Shown: piece after piece, positions 1-6,538 of the stretch
Layout: every line of letters starts with the position of its first letter
How positions within the stretch are numbered: position 1 is the stretch's first letter
Source of the DNA: JAVZLQ01 sp049700035
GTDB lineage: Archaea; Thermoproteota; Bathyarchaeia; Bathyarchaeales; Bathycorpusculaceae
NCBI GenBank assembly: GCA_049700035.1
Contig: JBNAWC010000030.1
Location: 1 to 13,783 of the forward strand
Length of the DNA: 13,783 nt
Reading direction: 5' to 3'
The notes under the pieces: generated by a model
The model's input: only the letters and a program-made list of their open reading frames with translations
Told to the model about the DNA's origin: nothing
The model's database searches: none
Program-made: the position numbers and the translations under genes

Positions 1-784
1 GCCATGTTAGGGAAAAATGTTCGGGCATAAACGCTGCAAAGTCCTGGTAAAAGCCTAAAACGTATTCGCCAACAACTGTTGGTTCTGGCGCTTGCTCTTT
101 CATGAGTTTCTCCATAATTTGGATGTTTGCTTCTGGTATTCCTGGCACTGCTACGAGGCTTAGCTCTGCATTGTGGAGTTCATGTGGAACCTTTCCATCC
201 ACAATATCTATTGTTTCATAGTCTGCGCCTATGCTCACATGCCTAACAAGTCCCTTGCGGATTTTTTCAGCTGTTTCTTCATCGTAGATTTCCGCTTCAT
301 ACCAGAGGTTTTCGCCGTCCCACTCCGCCTTGACAACTTTGCCAACAGCGTTTGGAACAGCCACATGTTCAATGTAAACTGGCGCGCCTACGAGCTTGTC
401 TGCGAAGGACTTTAATTCTTCTGCAGTGTAGATGTTTAGGTTTCGACTCATTCCAGAGGTTAGGGCTACGCCCATGATTCTAAGCGGTTTATCAACAATT
501 TTCTCCATGACGTGGAAGGGGAGCAAAACGGAAAAGTGTCTACGCATAACTTCGTTTTTGCTGTGTTTTTCAAACCAAGCTTTGGCTTTCTCAAGCGTCC
601 AGCCCTTCGACAAGTCGAAGAGGTAGCTTTGAACCTCCATTGTTTCTTTGCCCTTAGGCTTGCCAATTACGGCTTTTATGCCCTCTTCCTCGCTTAACGT
701 TATTGTGCGCATGGTTTCAGGTTGAAATTCTTCCGGGTTTCTGTGGCCGCTGCGAATGTATTTGTCGGTTATTTCCCAAGGCAT
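1..784 (-). CDS. HK97-type prohead (capsid maturation) protease, partial, C-terminus beyond window
   Basis: Leftward reading frame of 261 codons, open at the window edge. I translated it by hand from the reverse strand. Residues 1-100 form an N-terminal part (MPWEITDKYIRSGHRNPEEF; then a W-T-x-E-K-A-K-A-W segment near 62-70) of the kind that precedes protease domains in tailed-virus head proteins. Residues 100-225 match the assemblin-like prohead protease pattern: GAPVYIEHVAVPNAVGKV gives the candidate catalytic His140, RHVSIGAD gives the candidate nucleophile Ser184, and ELSLVAVPGIPEANI is the usual closing strand motif. The family trims the scaffold and capsid proteins during procapsid maturation. 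The ATG at 784 is preceded by GTGAGGT and a TATA box at 815-822; an in-frame stop lies at 806-808, and GTG 799 is a possible earlier start. It is unusual for this gene to have its own promoter and head a transcript, since portal and terminase genes normally precede it. Family call fairly sure; whether the virus is complete cannot be seen. Confidence 0.75.
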   Translation of the reverse strand, partial: MPWEITDKYIRSGHRNPEEFQPETMRTITLSEEEGIKAVIGKPKGKETMEVQSYLFDLSKGWTLEKAKAWFEKHSKNEVMRRHFSVLLPFHVMEKIVDKPLRIMGVALTSGMSRNLNIYTAEELKSFADKLVGAPVYIEHVAVPNAVGKVVKAEWDGENLWYEAEIYDEETAEKIRKGLVRHVSIGADYETIDIVDGKVPHELHNAELSLVAVPGIPEANIQIMEKLMKEQAPEPTVVGEYVLGFYQDFAAFMPEHFSLTW

Positions 785-814
785 TATGGGCAACCTCACA
801 CAACTAACACCCAA

Positions 815-822
815 CTTATATA
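815..822 (-). promoter_or_regulatory. TATA box of the prohead protease gene
   Basis: On the minus strand the sequence reads TATATAAG, a good archaeal TATA box. Its centre is about 34 nt upstream of the ATG at 784, which would put the transcript start near 792 and leave a very short leader. The CCCAAC half-site at 810-815 abuts and overlaps its downstream end, so a protein bound there could block the promoter. Confidence 0.55.
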
Positions 823-857
823 CGTCGAAAATGAAAAGTCGAATTGTACACGCCGTT

Positions 858-873
858 AGCCAACACGTGGGCT
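858..873. promoter_or_regulatory. Imperfect inverted repeat, candidate operator 1
   Basis: AGCCAACACGTGGGCT is a near-palindrome (six of eight paired positions). It lies between the divergent protease and ribbon-helix-helix genes and shares the core CCAACA-n-GT-n-GG with the perfect repeat 24 nt downstream. Repeated palindromes next to a small DNA-binding protein gene are typical operators; binding itself is inferred. Confidence 0.45.
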
Positions 874-882
874 ATCAATTAA

Positions 883-896
883 CCCAACAAGTTGGG
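883..896. promoter_or_regulatory. Perfect inverted repeat, candidate operator 2
   Basis: CCCAAC-AA-GTTGGG is a perfect palindrome with a 2-nt centre, 36 nt upstream of the ribbon-helix-helix start codon, where it would overlap that gene's core promoter. The CCAAC core occurs again at 860-864 and 811-815, so three sites with about 24- and 49-nt spacing line the intergenic region. Autoregulation by the neighbouring protein is an inference. Confidence 0.5.
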
Positions 897-931
897 CAAA
901 ACAGCAAAAACGCAAAAGTGGTTGAAGTAAT

Positions 932-1120
932 ATGCCTAGAAAACGCATAGTTAAGGTTGTTTTAAGCGAGGAGCAGAAGGGAATACTCGCGGAGCTAGCC
1001 CGAAGGCTCGGAACAAGCGAAAGCGAAACTTTGAGGATGGCTTTAATGGATTACGCCAAAGAATTAAGTCTTATACAGGAGAGGATTCAGAGGTTTAGGA
1101 GCGAAAGGGCTTTGCAATGA
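932..1120 (+). CDS. Small ribbon-helix-helix (CopG/Arc-type) DNA-binding protein
   Basis: A 62-residue protein. An N-terminal basic strand (RKRIVKVVLSEEQ, residues 3-15) is followed by helix A (about 13-26), a GTSESE turn and helix B (TLRMALMDYAKEL). This is the ribbon-helix-helix layout in which paired strands of a dimer enter the DNA major groove. A charged helical tail (47-62) ends the protein and carries no toxin or other domain. The ATG at 932 has only a weak upstream ribosome binding match. It is divergent from the viral protease gene across 147 bp containing two palindromes. Likely role: repressor or copy/lysogeny-type regulator of the neighbouring element and of itself. It could instead be an antitoxin, but no toxin-like gene is adjacent. 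Fold call good, target inferred. Confidence 0.75.
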   Translation: MPRKRIVKVVLSEEQKGILAELARRLGTSESETLRMALMDYAKELSLIQERIQRFRSERALQ

Positions 1121-1220
1121 CCTTTATGTTTAAATTCTGAATTAAATTCAACTTTGAATTAGATTTAGTCTCGAAACTAGCTTAACTAAAGATTAAATTT
1201 TAAAAAGCATAAGCAATTTA

Positions 1221-1228
1221 TTTATAAA
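1221..1228 (+). promoter_or_regulatory. TATA box upstream of the first small helical protein
   Basis: TTTATAAA, in an AT-rich stretch (1121-1266) that contains no gene. It lies 38 nt before the GTG start at 1267, so transcription would begin near 1250, just ahead of the GTGA ribosome binding match at 1257-1260. Confidence 0.5.
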
Positions 1229-1266
1229 GAATCCATACAAAACTCTAAACGCTAAAGTGACTTGAA

Positions 1267-1629
1267 GTGGCCACAAGAAGTGAAGCAAAATTGAAGGCTA
1301 GGCGAAGGGACTTTGATGATGTTCTAATGGAGTCCATAGATGAGACCCTAACATCGCTTGGAGAATCTGTTAAACAGTCAATTTATTATCACCTGGAAGA
1401 CAAGTTTCAGATATCAAAAAAGGAAATTCCAAAGCGAATTGAAGATTTTGCAAACGGAATAGAGAAAATTTTCGGCTTGGGCGCCCACTTCATAGAAATT
1501 TTGATAATGAAGAAGTTGTATGAAAAGATTGGCATACAGCTTGAATGGAACGAGGACAAGGAATTAATTTTCACTAATTATGTTGAAGCTGCCAGAACAT
1601 GCTTCATGAAAGAGAAAGGTGGACATTAG
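1267..1629 (+). CDS. Small helical protein, possible stand-alone archaeal output domain (paralogue 1)
   Basis: 120 residues starting at GTG, with GTGA (1257-1260) as ribosome binding site and a TATA box at 1221-1228. The core (about 18-95) reads as consecutive amphipathic helices: SIDETLTSLGESVKQSIYYHL, a KEIPKRIEDFANGIEKIFG stretch, then a helix containing EILIMKKLYEKIG. No enzyme motif, signal peptide or membrane segment is visible. It is clearly homologous to the next gene. From memory it resembles the small archaeal domain family called NitrOD5/DUF3227, found as an output module of archaeal two-component systems; this naming is tentative and needs a profile search. The position just upstream of a histidine kinase and response regulator fits a signalling role, perhaps as the effector that the regulator or kinase controls. 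Basic N-terminus (KLKARRR). Real gene: likely. Function: not established. Confidence 0.7.
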   Translation: MATRSEAKLKARRRDFDDVLMESIDETLTSLGESVKQSIYYHLEDKFQISKKEIPKRIEDFANGIEKIFGLGAHFIEILIMKKLYEKIGIQLEWNEDKELIFTNYVEAARTCFMKEKGGH

Positions 1630-1725
1630 GGCTTTTAGGCATTCGTTGTTTAGGCTTGTAGGTGCGGTATGTATTTTGGATTCATAAGGGATTTAATGTT
1701 CTTAAAATGTTTAATGTATCACAAT

Positions 1726-1737
1726 ATTTAATATAAA
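1726..1737 (+). promoter_or_regulatory. TATA-like element upstream of the second small helical protein
   Basis: ATTTAATATAAA lies 19-30 nt before the TTG start at 1756, so a transcript from it would be nearly leaderless. The preceding spacer (1630-1725) holds two copies of TTTAATGT but no gene. It suggests that the second paralogue, kinase and regulator can be transcribed separately from the first paralogue. Confidence 0.4.
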
Positions 1738-1755
1738 CTATAAGAGTGGACACAA

Positions 1756-2085
1756 TTGTCCCAAAAAGACTTCCAGAAAACCTTCCTAGAAGCAGTTGAA
1801 GAAGGGTTGCTGACGCTTGGCGCCTCGCCTAAACAGGCTATACTCTTCCACCTAGAAAACGCGTTCAAAATAAAGTTGGAGGAAATTCCAAAAAACGTAA
1901 CAGAATTCCAAAAAGCACTAGAAAAAATTTTCGGACCAGGAGCAGCATACGTGGAGAAGCTAATACTCAAAAGGCTTTACGAAAAGTTTCAACTTGAATT
2001 CGAAAATTCAGAAAACCAGCAGCTAGACCTACTAAATAGCGTGGAAGACCTCAAAAGGCGTTTGCTCCTTCATGGTGGTGCTTGA
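1756..2085 (+). CDS. Small helical protein, possible stand-alone archaeal output domain (paralogue 2)
   Basis: 109 residues from a TTG start; a GAGTGGA stretch upstream (1744-1750) can serve as ribosome binding site. It aligns along its length with the preceding gene: TLGASPKQAILFHLENAFKI corresponds to SLGESVKQSIYYHLEDKFQI, KALEKIFGPGAAYVEKLI to NGIEKIFGLGAHFIEILI, and both have a KxLYEK motif afterwards. It therefore arose by duplication. It overlaps the kinase gene by 14 nt if that gene starts at 2072, or stops 4 nt before it if the kinase starts at 2090, so the two are translationally coupled in either case. That coupling is the best argument for a role in the same signalling pathway. Family name (NitrOD5/DUF3227-like) is tentative. 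No membrane segment, no catalytic motif. It may form dimers with paralogue 1, which is inference. Confidence 0.7.
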   Translation: MSQKDFQKTFLEAVEEGLLTLGASPKQAILFHLENAFKIKLEEIPKNVTEFQKALEKIFGPGAAYVEKLILKRLYEKFQLEFENSENQQLDLLNSVEDLKRRLLLHGGA

Positions 2086-5000
2086 AAGAATGGAGAGAGG
2101 CGAAAACTTGAATCATGTTTTGGAAAGGCTTCACGCATTATTTGATGGGTTAGACGACCTTGTTTATGTGGCAGACCCAGAAACATATGAAATTCTCTTC
2201 GCAAATAGCAAGTTTAGGGACGAGCTAGGCGAGAAGGTCATAGGAAGAAAATGTTATGAGGTTATTCACGGCGCAAAAGGCCCATGCTCCTTCTGCACAA
2301 ACAAGTACATTTTTGGAGAAAATCTTGGAAAAACCCATATTTGGGAGTACCACTGCAGAAGAAAGGGCCGCTGGTACAAATGTGTGGATAAAGCCATAAG
2401 TTGGCCTGGAAACAAGTATGTGAGGTTTGAGATTGCAGTTGATATAACGGAACATAAGCGTATGGAAAGATTTTTATCTGAAAGTGAAAGGCAGTATCGC
2501 ACCCTTGTTGAGGCTGCCCCAGACGTAATTTACAGCATTTCATCAGACGGGAAAATTATTTCACTTAATCCAGCTTTTGAGAAAATTACTGGTTGGAAAA
2601 GCGAGGAATGGATTGGCAAGCCGTTCACCGCGCTTATACATCCAGAAGACACGGAAAAAGCCGTTGAATCATTCCAAAGCACTCTTGTGGGCAAGCCCGA
2701 AATCGTGGTACTGCGAGTTCGTTCAAAGTCAGGCGATTATCTTGTAGGCGAATTCACAAGCGTACCCCTAATTAAGGATGGAAAGATAGTTGGCGAGCTT
2801 GGAATAGCCAGAGACATAACAAGCCGAAAAATGTATGAGGACAACCTCCAAGGGATTACGACGACACTTCAAACTTTGATTCAAGCAATTCCAGACATAG
2901 TGTATTTCAAGGATACTGAAAGGCGAAACCTAATTGTAAACAGCGCATTTGAAAAATTTGTAGGCTTAAAAAAGGAAGAAATACTTGGAAAAAGAGATGA
3001 GGAGTTTTTCCCGCCAGACTTGGCGGCTCAATGTAGAAAAAGCGACGAGGAAGCGCTTAGTAAAGGCGCTGCTATCCGTGTGGAAGAGCGCACTTTGGAC
3101 AAGAAGGGCATCAGAAGGGTTTTTGACACGATAAAGGCGCCCATACGCGACAAGGATGGAAAGGTCATTGGAATTATTGGCGTAAGCAGAGACATTACGG
3201 GACGCAAAATTATCGAGGAAAAACTTAAGGAAAGGGAGGAGTTCTTCCGCTCAATCGTCGAAAATTCACATGACGGAATAGCAATAATAAATGGAAATGG
3301 CAAAATTGTCTACGCCAACGACGAGCTAACCGAAATTCTAGGATACCCGAGAAAAGAGATAGTTGGACAAGACTTTAGGAAGTTCTTAGCAGAGGAATGC
3401 AAAACACTTTTCACCGACAGAAAAATACGCATACAAGCAAAAAGGCAGAAAGAAAAGAAGGCACTCACGCAATACAGGTTAAAGATAGTTAGAGGAGACG
3501 GCTCCGAAAGAGAAATCAAAGTTAGAGCCGTAACAATAAGGAATGCCCAAGCCAGAACGCGGACGATAGCTCAGGTGCTTGACATAACCGAACGCATAAG
3601 ACTTGAGGAAGAAAGGAGACTTTTCGAAGTTAGGCTTTCAAAATTAAACAATTATGCTCAGAGGCTGAACAATGCCAAAACAATCAGAGAAATTTATAAA
3701 CTGGCTTTGGATGCCATGGAGAAAACGCTAGGATTTGAATACGCCTCAATTTTGATGGTTGAAAGTGGGTTCTTGCAACTGGTAGCCCATAGAGGCTACT
3801 CAAAAGTTTGGTCTCTCAAACTTCCATTGGACGAAGAAAAAGGAATAACATTAAGGGCAGTAAAAGCTGGAAAGTCGATAATTGTTCCAGATGTTAGGAA
3901 GGAGAAAGCCTACTTTAAAGGCGGAGAGGAAATTCTCTCTGAACTTGCAGCGCCGATGAAGATTGAAGGGAAAGTTCTAGGCGTATTAAACGTGGAAAGC
4001 AAGAAGCTGTCAGCCTTCGACGAGGAAGACAAACGGCTACTTGAAATTTTGGCTTCACATGTGGCGATAGCCCTAAGCAACATTGAAAGAAGAGAAAACC
4101 TTGAAGCCCTTTCTAAAAAACTTGAAGACCTAATCAAAAGCTCAACAAAAATAATGGGAATCAAAGACACACGTCAAAGAATTAAGGAAATCGCCAAAAC
4201 CATCCAAAGGTCCGGCTGGCGAAGAGTCGTAATAGGACGTGTAGACGAAAATCTGGAACGAAGAGAACTCGTCACAGTAGGCTTAACAAGAGAGGAAATC
4301 AAACTTCTAAAAGAGAGAAGAGCGCCTGGACATGTTTGGAAGGAACGTTTAGGTCCAAAATTTGAAAAGTACAAAATCGGCGAATTCTTTTATATTCCAT
4401 GGAGAGACCCGTGGATTAGGGAACACTTCTTCCATATCCCACCAGACATTCCATTAGACCAAGCAGAAAAGAATTACTTGAAAACGGCTGTTCCAAGCAG
4501 GCGCTCAGTGGAGGAAATGGTTGATTGGCATCCGCAGGACATGCTTTATGCACCTCTGCGCACGCCAGAAGGTCGTATAGTGGGCATATTGAGCATGGAC
4601 GACCCAGTGGATGGACGCAAGCCAACAAGGGAGAAGCTCATACCGCTTGAACTTTTCCTACACCAAGCCGCAATAACGATAGAAAATGCTGAGCTTATAG
4701 AAAACTTGGAGAAAGCTAGAAGGGAACTTCAGCTCTACGCTGACCAGCTTGAAAACATGGTTGAGGAGAGAACCCGCGAACTAAAACAATCACAAGAGCA
4801 ACTGCTGAAAACTCAAAGGCTCGCCGTCATAGGCGAGTTAGCTGGAATGGTCGGACATGACCTTCGCAATCCATTGACCAGCATTGCTGGAGCACAGTAC
4901 TATCTAAAGAAGCATCTGAATCTGGAGGCTAATGATAGGGTTAGGGAGATGCTTGAACTTATAGAGAGGAACATAGCCTACTCGAACAAGATAATAAATG

Positions 5001-5539
5001 ACCTTCTAGACTATTCAAGGGAGATAGAACTTGAGCTAACCGAGAAAACTCCAAAATCGCTTGTGAAAGAAACTTTGTCACTTGTGGAAATTCCAAAGAA
5101 TGTTAAGATAAAAGATTTGACCACACACACGCCAAAGTTGAAAGTTGACACTGAAAAAATTAAGCGCGTATTCACAAACATAATTAAAAACGCAGTAGAA
5201 GCCATGCCGAAAGGCGGAACACTAACAATAAAGAGCAGAAAAGTCAATGACAAATTGGAAATTTCGTTTAAAGACACTGGAGTAGGTATGACGAAGGAGA
5301 CGCTGGAAAAGCTTTGGACACCTCTTTTCACGACAAAAGCGAAGGGCATGGGCTTCGGACTGGCAATTTGTAAACGCTTTGTCGAGGCGCATGGGGGATG
5401 CATAGCCGTTGAAAGCACCCTTGGAAAGGGGACAACCTTCACGGTTACGCTTCCAATTGAGCCTAAAACGGAAAAAGGAGGTGAAAAGGTATGGTTGAAA
5501 ACGCTAGAATCCTCATTGTTGACGACGACGAAAACATAA
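2072..5539 (+). CDS. Soluble multi-PAS/GAF sensor histidine kinase
   Basis: 1155 residues. Order of parts: PAS1 about 16-130, PAS2 141-255, PAS3 266-378, PAS4 390-508, GAF1 530-675, GAF2 690-875, a coiled coil to about 918, HisKA, then HATPase to about 1140. The phospho-accepting His929 lies in GHDLRNPL. The ATP-binding part shows the N box (FTNIIKNAVEAMP, 1034-1046), G1 (DTGVGM from 1068) and G2 (GMGFGL from 1092), so it should be active. No membrane segment is seen, so it senses an internal or diffusible signal. PAS1 is Cys-rich (61, 72, 75, 95, 104; the CSFC pair and HC), which could bind metal or act in redox sensing. The start is uncertain: ATG 2072 overlaps the previous gene, while ATG 2090 has GGTGGTG upstream. 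The last 17 residues past the ATPase fold are read over the start of the response regulator gene, its likely partner. Confidence 0.93.
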   Translation: MVVLERMERGENLNHVLERLHALFDGLDDLVYVADPETYEILFANSKFRDELGEKVIGRKCYEVIHGAKGPCSFCTNKYIFGENLGKTHIWEYHCRRKGRWYKCVDKAISWPGNKYVRFEIAVDITEHKRMERFLSESERQYRTLVEAAPDVIYSISSDGKIISLNPAFEKITGWKSEEWIGKPFTALIHPEDTEKAVESFQSTLVGKPEIVVLRVRSKSGDYLVGEFTSVPLIKDGKIVGELGIARDITSRKMYEDNLQGITTTLQTLIQAIPDIVYFKDTERRNLIVNSAFEKFVGLKKEEILGKRDEEFFPPDLAAQCRKSDEEALSKGAAIRVEERTLDKKGIRRVFDTIKAPIRDKDGKVIGIIGVSRDITGRKIIEEKLKEREEFFRSIVENSHDGIAIINGNGKIVYANDELTEILGYPRKEIVGQDFRKFLAEECKTLFTDRKIRIQAKRQKEKKALTQYRLKIVRGDGSEREIKVRAVTIRNAQARTRTIAQVLDITERIRLEEERRLFEVRLSKLNNYAQRLNNAKTIREIYKLALDAMEKTLGFEYASILMVESGFLQLVAHRGYSKVWSLKLPLDEEKGITLRAVKAGKSIIVPDVRKEKAYFKGGEEILSELAAPMKIEGKVLGVLNVESKKLSAFDEEDKRLLEILASHVAIALSNIERRENLEALSKKLEDLIKSSTKIMGIKDTRQRIKEIAKTIQRSGWRRVVIGRVDENLERRELVTVGLTREEIKLLKERRAPGHVWKERLGPKFEKYKIGEFFYIPWRDPWIREHFFHIPPDIPLDQAEKNYLKTAVPSRRSVEEMVDWHPQDMLYAPLRTPEGRIVGILSMDDPVDGRKPTREKLIPLELFLHQAAITIENAELIENLEKARRELQLYADQLENMVEERTRELKQSQEQLLKTQRLAVIGELAGMVGHDLRNPLTSIAGAQYYLKKHLNLEANDRVREMLELIERNIAYSNKIINDLLDYSREIELELTEKTPKSLVKETLSLVEIPKNVKIKDLTTHTPKLKVDTEKIKRVFTNIIKNAVEAMPKGGTLTIKSRKVNDKLEISFKDTGVGMTKETLEKLWTPLFTTKAKGMGFGLAICKRFVEAHGGCIAVESTLGKGTTFTVTLPIEPKTEKGGEKVWLKTLESSLLTTTKT
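5477..5484 (+). promoter_or_regulatory. Perfect ribosome binding site inside the kinase gene
   Basis: GGAGGTGA, fully complementary to the expected 16S rRNA 3' end, 6 nt before the response regulator ATG at 5491. It lies within the last codons of the kinase. It fixes the regulator start and suggests the regulator is made more strongly than the kinase, as is usual for such pairs. Confidence 0.8.
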
Positions 5540-5967
5540 GGAAATTGTTGCAGACAATACTTGAAGAGGAAGGATACAGCGTAGACACTGCAGACACAGC
5601 GAAAGAAGCCATAGAAAAGACGAAGAAGTCGTTTTACAATTTGGCTTTGATAGATATTAGGCTTCCAGACATGGAGGGCATAGAACTCCTAACAAAGATA
5701 AGGGACACTGTGCCGAAAATGCGCAAGATAATAATCACGGGTTATCCGACGCTGCAAAACGCCATAGCAGCAGTAAACCGAGGAGCAAACGCATACATAC
5801 TAAAGCCTTTCGACATGGACAAGGTTCTAGCGACAATAAGGGACGAACTCAAGAAGCAAGAAGAAGAGCGAAAATACAGCCAAGAGAAAGTCGCGGAGTT
5901 TATTGAAGCAAGGGTTAGAGAGCTAGAAATGGAGAAAGAGACAACAGCAACACGCAAGAAATCCTAA
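5491..5967 (+). CDS. Single-domain response regulator with a helical tail
   Basis: 158 residues. A complete CheY-like receiver occupies about 4-120: acidic cluster Asp11-13, phospho-acceptor Asp55 (ALIDIRLPDMEG), Thr83 in IIITGYPT, and Lys105 in YILKPFD. All the residues needed for phosphorylation are present. No DNA-binding or enzymatic domain follows; residues 120-158 are a charged, Glu/Lys/Arg-rich helix (KKQEEERKYSQEKVAEF) that may form a coiled coil. It must therefore pass the signal through a partner protein, for which the two small helical proteins at 1267-2085 are candidates. The start overlaps the kinase gene by 49 nt and has a perfect ribosome binding site, so the two are one operon. 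Partnership with the adjacent kinase is inferred from this arrangement. Confidence 0.92.
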   Translation: MVENARILIVDDDENIRKLLQTILEEEGYSVDTADTAKEAIEKTKKSFYNLALIDIRLPDMEGIELLTKIRDTVPKMRKIIITGYPTLQNAIAAVNRGANAYILKPFDMDKVLATIRDELKKQEEERKYSQEKVAEFIEARVRELEMEKETTATRKKS

Positions 5968-6014
5968 AGGTTCTCTGTTATTATCCAAATTTCCCTTTTA
6001 ACTTCCTTTACAAC

Positions 6015-6022
6015 TATATATG
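6015..6022 (+). promoter_or_regulatory. TATA box of the methyltransferase gene
   Basis: TATATATG in the 121-bp spacer after the response regulator. It is 67 nt before the ATG at 6089 and predicts a leader of about 45 nt. The pyrimidine-rich run just before it (about 5988-6010) could end the signalling operon transcript, as archaeal termination often uses T-rich tracts. Confidence 0.4.
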
Positions 6023-6088
6023 TTCATTTTGTTGAGGCTAAAAAAATTAAAATTTTAGAAAATTGTATGCTCATGTGAGCGTGTATTT

Positions 6089-6535
6089 ATGCTAAATTTG
6101 GATGTTGGTTGTGGCTCAAATAAGCGGGAAGGTTTTTTGGGTGTTGACGTAAACAAGACTGATGCTGTGGATGTTGTTGCGGATGCTACGCATCTTCCAT
6201 TCAAGGATTGTTGTGTAGATTACGTTTATTCAAGGATGTGCATTCAACATATAAAAGACGACATGAAGGCGCTAGAAGAAATGTATAGAGTAATTAAAAA
6301 TGGTGGGAAACTCCATTTAATTATTGCAAGTTTCTACGGTTTTCTATTCTATAAATTGGGTTTAAGCGAGAGCAGCGGGAGATACGCAGTTTTCCATCTA
6401 TATTATGCGCGCAAACTGAAAACAATGCTGGAGAAAGCGGGATTTGTTAATGTGAATGTTTCAAAGGCTAAATCTGTTAGGCGAATCGGCTACGATTATG
6501 TGGCTTTATGTGAAAAACAAACAAGAACAGAGTAA
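6089..6535 (+). CDS. Small class I SAM-dependent methyltransferase
   Basis: 148 residues. The protein begins directly with motif I (LNLDVGCGSNKREGFLGVD, residues 2-20): the glycine loop binds S-adenosylmethionine and Asp20 is the usual ribose-binding acid. VADATHLPFKD (about 30-40) is the adenine-binding motif, and LEEMYRVIKNGGKLHLII is the following strand and loop. This is the compact methyltransferase-11 type, with no N-terminal extension and no visible substrate domain, so the substrate cannot be told; these proteins act on metabolites, lipids, sugars or proteins. GTGAG (6075-6079) is a possible ribosome binding site. Its stop is 3 nt from the stop of the convergent EF-2 gene, so the two transcripts probably overlap at their 3' ends. 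Its own TATA box separates it from the signalling operon. Confidence 0.8.
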   Translation: MLNLDVGCGSNKREGFLGVDVNKTDAVDVVADATHLPFKDCCVDYVYSRMCIQHIKDDMKALEEMYRVIKNGGKLHLIIASFYGFLFYKLGLSESSGRYAVFHLYYARKLKTMLEKAGFVNVNVSKAKSVRRIGYDYVALCEKQTRTE

Positions 6536-6538
6536 ATT

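Noticed and set aside
173..697. Several short frames on both strands at the left edge
   Set aside because: They are shadows of the leftward prohead protease frame, whose motifs are clear.
932..1120. Ribbon-helix-helix gene considered as the antitoxin of a toxin-antitoxin pair
   Set aside because: No small toxin-like frame follows it; the next gene is 147 bp away and is homologous to a different, non-toxin-like neighbour.
1121..1266. AT-rich spacer with GAATTAAATTC-like short repeats, considered as an attachment site or origin
   Set aside because: The repeats are short, low-complexity and not near a tRNA or integrase. A promoter for the next gene explains the composition.
5011..5442. Minus-strand open frame of 143 codons opposite the kinase ATPase domain
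   Set aside because: It lies wholly inside the well-supported kinase gene, its translation is Ser/Phe/Val-rich with no family motif, and it has no promoter or ribosome binding site.
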